From positions 1-60,966 of the forward strand of contig CAIOMN010000003.1 in assembly GCA_903859415.1 (NCBI GenBank): a stretch of 60,966 bases of DNA, read 5' to 3'. This document shows positions 56,222-60,966 of the stretch, in pieces (the stretch's first letter is position 1; each line of letters opens with the position of its first letter). The notes under the pieces were generated by a model. That model was given only the letters and a program-made list of their open reading frames with translations. It was not told where the DNA came from and made no database searches. Made by a program: the position numbers and the translations under genes. Origin of the DNA: an uncultured Methylococcaceae bacterium. Its GTDB lineage: Bacteria > Pseudomonadota > Gammaproteobacteria > Methylococcales > Methylomonadaceae.

Positions 56222-57628
56222 TCAGTGATAACTCACTGCAACCTTGCTTAGCTTAAGTGACTTTTTTACTTTACTGGCATAGGATTCTGCACTTTCTTTA
56301 TTTTTAAAGCCCCCGACTTTAAGCTGATACCATTTGTCTTTATTAGCATGAATAGGGATGACTTTAACCGGAATCCCCTGATTGATTAACCGCGCCGCTT
56401 TTCTTTTAGCGAAACGCTCATCTTCATAAGCAATTAAACTAACCATCCACCCTGGCCCAGAAGGCTGTTCTTTGGGCTTAGGAATGTGTGACCCTGTAAT
56501 AATGGGTTTTACACCTTTTTTGTTTTCTAAAGCCAGTTTCTTATTGGCTTGTTGTAAATCATGCTTAACCGCTTTCTGTAACTCATAATGACTTACTTTA
56601 TGGAGGACATGACTGGTCGGTACGCTTTTATTAACCACCAACAATTCTTTGATTTTTTTGGGGTGCTCATTTAAAGACACGGTCTTTACAGTCGTATTAG
56701 CTGGTAATTCTATTTTTTTTACCTTCGTTTTAACGGGCTTCTCGATGACGGGATCGGTTAATTTTTTTTTCACATCAGGGTTAGCCGTTTCTTCAACTTT
56801 ATTTAATGGCGCAGAAGGCGCTATTGCCTGCGTATTTTCCTGTCCTGTATTTCCAACAGTACTGCTTCCTGAATTTGAAGAACCCAACGCTGAACTCTTT
56901 TCAGTCAGTGCACTGACATCTTCTTCAAGAACGGACATTATATTGGATAGCTTTGAAATTTGACTCTCTAAGTGTACGATTTCATAAGTTATAAACACAG
57001 CAAATAATAAAGCGGCAGAACAGAGACCTAAAGCCACATAATTAATTGGAGCCGCATTTTTTGTTTGAACACCAACCTCTTCGCTCTTATAACTTTTTTT
57101 TTCTTTTCCAAAAAAAGACAGCTCTAATTTTTTAGGTTCGGGAGTTGCTGGTTTCCCCGGCTTCTTATTAATAGACACCCTAATCCTTCTAACAGCCGCT
57201 TCAGGAGTGATTTCTTCAGGGTTTATTTCATCTTTAAAATACAAATCCTCAACTGTTTTATCGAACTTAAGCTCAGCATTGTTGTTGCTTAACGTGTCCT
57301 TAATCTCAACTTTTGGTTCTTCCTCATGCTCAATGGGTCCAACCACAAAGCGATCAGAGTTTGAAAAATCATCGACTACGTCAACATCGTCAATCAATAG
57401 CACATCATCAGATAGAGTTTGCTCATCGCCTCCCTCTTTGGACTCTATATTTGAATTAATCAACAAGCCATCAATAGTCGCCCCATCATCATTAAATGTA
57501 GACAAGGGTACTGGAGAAAGCTCTTGATCAGGCTCTGTCGTATTCAAATCAGCGAGAACAAAATCATCTGACTCCGCATTAAAATTATTGAACAGTTTAT
57601 TCTGACTACCTTTCTTTTTTTTACTCAT
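56222..57628 (-). CDS. SPOR-domain membrane protein
   Basis: 468 residues. A long acidic, low-complexity cytoplasmic part (1-~195, rich in Asp, Glu, Asn), one membrane helix at about 206-228 (YVALGLCSAALLFAVFITYEI), a coiled coil and Lys/Pro-rich linker, and a C-terminal SPOR domain (about 390-468: GWMVSLIAYEDERFAKRKAARLINQGIPVKVIPI...WYQLKVGGFKNKESAESYASKV) that binds denuded septal peptidoglycan. This is the architecture of a division-site protein such as DamX or FtsN. It may supply the SPOR function missing from the DamX-like gene at 51.7 kb. Single leftward gene. Confidence 0.8.
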   Translation of the reverse strand: MSKKKKGSQNKLFNNFNAESDDFVLADLNTTEPDQELSPVPLSTFNDDGATIDGLLINSNIESKEGGDEQTLSDDVLLIDDVDVVDDFSNSDRFVVGPIEHEEEPKVEIKDTLSNNNAELKFDKTVEDLYFKDEINPEEITPEAAVRRIRVSINKKPGKPATPEPKKLELSFFGKEKKSYKSEEVGVQTKNAAPINYVALGLCSAALLFAVFITYEIVHLESQISKLSNIMSVLEEDVSALTEKSSALGSSNSGSSTVGNTGQENTQAIAPSAPLNKVEETANPDVKKKLTDPVIEKPVKTKVKKIELPANTTVKTVSLNEHPKKIKELLVVNKSVPTSHVLHKVSHYELQKAVKHDLQQANKKLALENKKGVKPIITGSHIPKPKEQPSGPGWMVSLIAYEDERFAKRKAARLINQGIPVKVIPIHANKDKWYQLKVGGFKNKESAESYASKVKKSLKLSKVAVSYH

Positions 57629-57804
57629 ATCTGAACTTTATAAAATAACCATTGACAAATTAAATCAAGCGCGAAGGTTTATACTACGGTTTACATGTTA
57701 ATATTAATAAGATGCTGTTATTTTAATACCAAAAATCTTTATTGTTGGTAAAGTTTTATTGATTTTGATGATAAACTTTCTAAAAATTAACTTTAAATAA
57801 TACA

Positions 57805-58335
57805 ATGCAACTAGCCATTACAGTTTTAGGTATCAATCAGACCAATTTTATTGGAGAAATATTACCCGTTGTGCGTGATTGCAACTGTAATATTTTAGAA
57901 ATAAGATCTTCTCAATTAGGCCAATCCACTGCTGCATACCTGCTAATCCAAGGTAATTGGAATCAAATTGCAAAAGTTGAAAACACCCTCGATAGTATCC
58001 AAAAGCGCCTAGACATAAAAATTCATACATTAAGACCGGATCAAAAAGACAAGGATAAAAATAAAGATTGCATCCCTTATTCATTGGAAACCATTTCCCT
58101 GGACAAAGATAGCATTGTAGAGTCCATCACTTCTTTTTTGTTTGATCGCGATGTGGCCATTGAAGAAATAACAGGCAGTTCCTATCAGGCCGCCTATATT
58201 CAATCAGCAGTCTTTTCAACCAAATTTATAATCCTAATCCCCTCCTCTTTGTCGCTGCTATCTCTGAGGGAGGAGTTTTTAGACTTTTGCGATCAATTGA
58301 ATATTGATGCAATTCTTGAACCTTTAAAACGCTAA
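57805..58335 (+). CDS. gcvR: GcvR-like ACT-domain regulator
   Basis: 176 residues with two ACT domains (ITVLGINQTNFIGEILPVVRDCNCNILEIRSSQLG at the N-terminus, a second at about 95-170). It fits GcvR, the glycine-cleavage repressor partner that senses glycine and modulates GcvA. The adjacency to bcp (7-bp gap) is conserved in E. coli and relatives. The second ACT is divergent, so the name rests partly on gene order. Confidence 0.78.
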   Translation: MQLAITVLGINQTNFIGEILPVVRDCNCNILEIRSSQLGQSTAAYLLIQGNWNQIAKVENTLDSIQKRLDIKIHTLRPDQKDKDKNKDCIPYSLETISLDKDSIVESITSFLFDRDVAIEEITGSSYQAAYIQSAVFSTKFIILIPSSLSLLSLREEFLDFCDQLNIDAILEPLKR

Positions 58336-58342
58336 TTATATT

Positions 58343-58813
58343 ATGACCTCAATAACGATTGGAACTACAGTACCCGATTTTGAAGCCTCATCGACCGGTG
58401 ATAAAACGATTAAGCTCAGTGAACTTCAAGGCCGTTTTGTTTTACTGTACTTTTATCCTAAAGATAGCACTCCCGGTTGTACGCTAGAAGGCCAATCTTT
58501 TAGAGACCATATTGAGAAATTTGAAGCCTTAAACACCACCATCTTAGGTATCTCGCGGGATACGCTGCGCTCACATGAAAACTTCAAATGTAAACAAGTC
58601 TTTCCCTTTGACTTACTGTCGGATGAAAATGAAACGCTCTGTCAGTTATTTGATGTGATCAAGATGAAAAACATGTACGGGAAGCAGGTTCGAGGCATAG
58701 AAAGAAGCACTTTCCTCATTAACCCGGACGGTATCCTGGTTAAGGAATGGCGAAAAGTGAAAGTTAAAGGCCATACTGAAGAAATTCTTGGCTATTTAAA
58801 CAACGGCAGTTAA
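58343..58813 (+). CDS. bcp: Peroxiredoxin Bcp/PrxQ
   Basis: 156 residues. The peroxidatic Cys 46 lies in FYPKDSTPGCTLEGQSF, with the expected Thr and later Arg. The usual resolving Cys five residues on (position 51) is Gln here; a Cys at 83 (ENFKCKQVF) sits where the resolving Cys of the alpha-3 PrxQ subgroup lies. So this is likely a two-Cys enzyme of that subgroup. It reduces H2O2 and organic peroxides with thioredoxin. Downstream of gcvR and ending two bases before the stop of a convergent gene. Confidence 0.92.
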   Translation: MTSITIGTTVPDFEASSTGDKTIKLSELQGRFVLLYFYPKDSTPGCTLEGQSFRDHIEKFEALNTTILGISRDTLRSHENFKCKQVFPFDLLSDENETLCQLFDVIKMKNMYGKQVRGIERSTFLINPDGILVKEWRKVKVKGHTEEILGYLNNGS

Positions 58814-58815
58814 CC

Positions 58816-59367
58816 TCAAGCATCTCTTTCTTCTAAGGGAATCGTAGCGGGTTTTATTTTTTGCTCAACGCCTATAATGGCTCTGTTTAATTCATAGACA
58901 TTCTTCTCTTCACCGATTTGCATTCCCAACATATAAAAAATGGGTATCCAGAACGGATTCATAATAATCCCCCCCAACACGCTTTTCCAGGTCCGTTTCA
59001 CGTTCTTTAAGGGATTTAAGGAGTCTTCTAAAGGCTCCATCGGAAAATCAGCAAATACCCGTGCTATTGGGCTTAAAACAGCTCTTTGCTGATAATTAAG
59101 TTGAACGATAGAAGCGGATAGCCGTTTCTGCATATTCTGATAGTTAATCCGCGCAAACCCTGCCGATAAGGCAAAGGCTAAGGCCACTAAGGGCAAAAGT
59201 ACATGCGGTGGGGCAATCGGAGCCAGCAGCGATGAAAACATGCCTGTAGCAAGCCCTAGCATCAGAATATCTTCACTCCGCTCTACATCACGATCAATCC
59301 CTGCCACTATCTCATTAACAACGGTTTCCCGATAAGGATTATCTGAGTAACTTTTAAATTCAGGCAT
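58816..59367 (-). CDS. Unknown membrane protein
   Basis: 183 residues, not recognised. Acidic N-terminus, then two closely spaced membrane helices (about 34-70: ILMLGLATGMFSSLLAPIAPP and HVLLPLVALAFALSAGF), an amphipathic section, and a third hydrophobic helix at about 133-150 (GGIIMNPFWIPIFYMLGM). No motif suggests a catalytic site. AGGAGG-like GGAGG lies eight bases before the ATG, a strong ribosome site. Convergent with bcp. Confidence 0.65.
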   Translation of the reverse strand: MPEFKSYSDNPYRETVVNEIVAGIDRDVERSEDILMLGLATGMFSSLLAPIAPPHVLLPLVALAFALSAGFARINYQNMQKRLSASIVQLNYQQRAVLSPIARVFADFPMEPLEDSLNPLKNVKRTWKSVLGGIIMNPFWIPIFYMLGMQIGEEKNVYELNRAIIGVEQKIKPATIPLEERDA

Positions 59368-59895
59368 AATAAAAACCTCCGCAGTGATGATTAATTTATA
59401 TCCCTAAACTAAAAAATGTCAACTATTGCGGAGAGAAGTTGTAATTTATCGAAGCGCAAATGCAATAGAGAATCTATTTTCTGTAGTCATCCACTTCTGA
59501 TATGGAGCAGTCTGACCCAAGAATACTGTTTTCTGGGGTCAGATTGGAGTAAAAGTAATTGGAAATGTAGTTTTCTGGGGCAAGAATGGCATGAAGAGTG
59601 AGTAGACAAGGCTTGATCTTAGGAGAAGCACTGAATGTTATCCCTGATTAATAGCGTTCTTGGGTAAGAAAACTCTATTCTTGGGGCAGATAATGACATT
59701 CTGGGGGAGACTTACTGTATTCTTGGGTCGATCAAGAGCGCTCTTACCCCAGATAACTGTAGTCTAGCCCTGACCGATTATGTTCTTGCCACGATCAAGT
59801 GTGATTGAAGTACAATGAACCGTGTTTGTACCACAAAATCCACCCGCTCTACCATTTTAAATTTAATATCAAGATTGACAGACAAGGTATAAGCC
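59368..59895. other. Gap holding a degenerate 21-bp repeat array
   Basis: No credible gene. The 61-codon frame at 59416-59601 partly overlaps the array and looks like a decayed repeat reading. The repeat (59510-59845) fills most of the gap and is listed separately. AAGG before 59896 is the ribosome site of the next gene. Confidence 0.55.
59510..59845. repeat. Degenerate tandem array with 21-bp period
   Basis: The core TTCTTGGG-type motif recurs in strict 21-base register: starts at 59657, 59678, 59699, 59720, 59741, 59762 and 59783, and in the same phase earlier at 59510, 59531 and 59573 (differences of 21 or multiples). A typical unit reads TTCTTGGGGCAGAT then about seven variable bases. 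Some units are replaced by divergent sequence, so the array is old. In one frame the units translate as F-L-G-x-x-x-x heptapeptides broken by stops, and 21 bp is also close to two turns of DNA. Confidence 0.7.
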
Positions 59896-60552
59896 ATGCA
59901 GCATGAATTCTGGCACGAACGATGGAAACTAAATCAGATTGGTTTTCATAAACAGGAAATAAATCCACATTTACAACATTACTGGTCAACATTATCGGTA
60001 AACAAGGGAGATAGGGTCTTCGTTCCCTTATGTGGAAAGAGTAATGATATGCTGTGGTTGCTTGGGATGGGCTATCAAGTAGTGGGGGTTGAATTAAGCC
60101 CACTTGCCGTCGAGTCTTTTTTCTCGGAAAACGATTTAAAGCCCACGGTAAGGCATAAGGGTGATTTTATTGTTAGTGAAGTAGAGGGTCTACAAATTCT
60201 CTGTGGAGACTTTTTTGCCTTACGGCCTTCTGACTTAGGCGATGTTAACGTGGTTTATGATCGTGCTGCACTGGTGGCTTTGCCAGACGACATGCGTATC
60301 CAGTATGTATCAAGCCTTTCTACTTTGCTGCCTGCTAACACAGAAATCTTGCTAATCACTTTTGCCTATCCCAAGCATGAAATGCAGGGGCCACCCTTCA
60401 GTGTAGAAAACGAAGACGTTGAAAAATTGTTTAGTCCTTGGTGTGATGTCGAATTATTGGCTACTGAAGATGTGTTAGGAAAAGAAATAGCCTTTAAAGA
60501 ACGCGGACTGACCCGTATAAAGGAACAAACCTATCGACTGGTGGTACGTTAA
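59896..60552 (+). CDS. Thiopurine S-methyltransferase-like enzyme
   Basis: 218 residues matching bacterial thiopurine methyltransferase (Tpm). Features: FWHERWKLNQIGFHKQEINPHL at the N-terminus, the SAM-binding RVFVPLCGKSNDMLWLLGMGYQVVGVELS (about 41-69), and VVYDRAALVALPDDMR then LLITFAYPKHEMQGPPFSV. In bacteria the enzyme is linked to methylation of selenium or tellurium compounds. Cytoplasmic. AAGG upstream of ATG. Single gene following the repeat array. Confidence 0.9.
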   Translation: MQHEFWHERWKLNQIGFHKQEINPHLQHYWSTLSVNKGDRVFVPLCGKSNDMLWLLGMGYQVVGVELSPLAVESFFSENDLKPTVRHKGDFIVSEVEGLQILCGDFFALRPSDLGDVNVVYDRAALVALPDDMRIQYVSSLSTLLPANTEILLITFAYPKHEMQGPPFSVENEDVEKLFSPWCDVELLATEDVLGKEIAFKERGLTRIKEQTYRLVVR

Positions 60553-60576
60553 AGAGTAACAAGGTGTTGCTATCCT

Positions 60577-60966
60577 TTATAGAACAGGATAGGTAAATCT
60601 CTTTACATAATCCACCAGTTTAAAGTTTTCCTTAACTTCATCATGGGGTATCAGTAAATACTGCCACGCTTTACCGCCATTCTTCAACAAGTAATCACTG
60701 GCGTTCTGGCACCACGTCTTTGCGGCCTCTGCTTTTGCTAACACCTTGGCATGGGTCATATCAGCTTGTGATTTTGTTTCGATCATCAAAACGCCCTCCG
60801 CTGTTTCAGCAACAAAGTCGGGGATGTATTCAGGATGTTCAACGCCATCACGATAATAAATATTAAACTGCCCTTTGGCGGGTTTAAACCACCGTAGTGC
60901 ATCACGCTCTAAAATAATGGCAAAACGACGTTCGGTATCAGAATCAAACTTCTGCACGGGATAGAG
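60577..60966 (-). CDS. C-terminus of a type III restriction/DEAD-helicase-type nuclease (partial)
   Basis: The frame is open to the right edge of the window, so the start lies outside; an internal GTG at 60957 is not the true start. The visible ~130 residues include KFDSDTERRFAIILERD, then GQFNIYYRDGVEHPEYIPDFVAETAEGVLMIETKS, a PD-(D/E)XK nuclease motif (PDF...ETK). This is the typical C-terminal end of type III restriction Res subunits and related helicase-nuclease proteins. No Mod methylase is visible, as it would lie beyond the window. Which class it is cannot be settled here. Confidence 0.8.
   Translation of the reverse strand, partial: LYPVQKFDSDTERRFAIILERDALRWFKPAKGQFNIYYRDGVEHPEYIPDFVAETAEGVLMIETKSQADMTHAKVLAKAEAAKTWCQNASDYLLKNGGKAWQYLLIPHDEVKENFKLVDYVKRFTYPVL

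Noticed and set aside
59416-59601. 61-codon plus-strand frame at the start of the 21-bp array
   Set aside because: Only its end follows the repeat, no ribosome site, and the same repeats continue in another frame with stops; better seen as part of a decayed repeat.
59510-59845. Possible CRISPR array
   Set aside because: The 21-bp period leaves no room for spacers, the units are diverged tandem copies, and no cas genes are near.

Overview
The window reads as ordinary chromosome of a gammaproteobacterium with moderately AT-rich DNA. Several blocks are classic gammaproteobacterial neighbourhoods: pilMNOPQ-aroK-aroB-(damX-like)-hemE, gcvR-bcp, rnr-rlmB, ispZ/yciB-yciI-bolA, and a TPP-riboswitch-controlled thiC. 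The set of small families (CCDC90/DUF1640-like, DUF2914, DUF3047, a cytochrome c fragment, glycine-rich envelope proteins) reminds me of Methylococcales methanotrophs. No methane-oxidation gene is present, so that placement is only a suspicion.

Layout. 1-6.4 kb: the 5' end of a membrane-anchored protein, a truncated cytochrome c, a small coiled-coil membrane protein, a secreted lectin-like protein, a GT4 glycosyltransferase, a DUF3047 protein and a GH13 alpha-amylase-family enzyme. 6.4-12.5 kb: a DUF2914 protein, thiC with its riboswitch and a likely promoter, a GT2 glycosyltransferase, galU and a mannose-1-phosphate guanylyltransferase; the last three supply exopolysaccharide or LPS precursors. 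12.5-14 kb: a gene-poor, compositionally odd patch around a fibronectin-III-like gene. 14-21.8 kb: an AI-2E/PerM permease, then a complete RND tripartite efflux operon divergent from its TetR regulator, with a candidate operator over the efflux promoter. 21.8-26.3 kb: ABC-F protein YbiT, SelO, and a run of small exported proteins (Gly-rich lipoprotein, Gly/Tyr/His/Asp-rich protein, Spy/CpxP-like).

26.5-31.4 kb: a leftward gene run rnr-rlmB-ccmA-ccmB-(degenerate apaH). 31.4-35.1 kb: sparse, with a small membrane ORF, an unknown ORF, tRNA-Leu(CAG), a lytic transglycosylase lipoprotein, a DUF1244 protein and a 684-bp gap. 35.1-45.1 kb: yciB-yciI-bolA-parvulin lipoprotein, recJ, sulfite reductase with its DUF934 partner, the Na+/H+ antiporter nhaD, an AmpG-like permease, exonuclease III and rpmE. 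45.3-54.1 kb: the type IV pilus assembly operon pilMNOPQ running into aroK, aroB, a shortened DamX-like ATPase, hemE and a DUF411 protein. 54.2-60.97 kb: accA, queD, a YqiB-like protein, a SPOR-domain membrane protein, gcvR, a PrxQ/Bcp peroxidase, an unknown membrane protein, a decayed 21-bp tandem repeat array, a thiopurine-methyltransferase-like gene and the C-terminus of a type III restriction/helicase-type nuclease running off the end.

I found no CRISPR array, intact insertion sequence, prophage or clear defence island. The best second-look items are: the 21-bp periodic array near 59.5-59.85 kb; the secretin gene pilQ, which seems to need a non-canonical start codon to keep its signal peptide; a DamX-like protein that has lost its SPOR domain; a catalytically dead ApaH relic in the ccm run; and the odd-composition patch at 12.6-14 kb. 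None amounts to strong evidence for a wholly new system.
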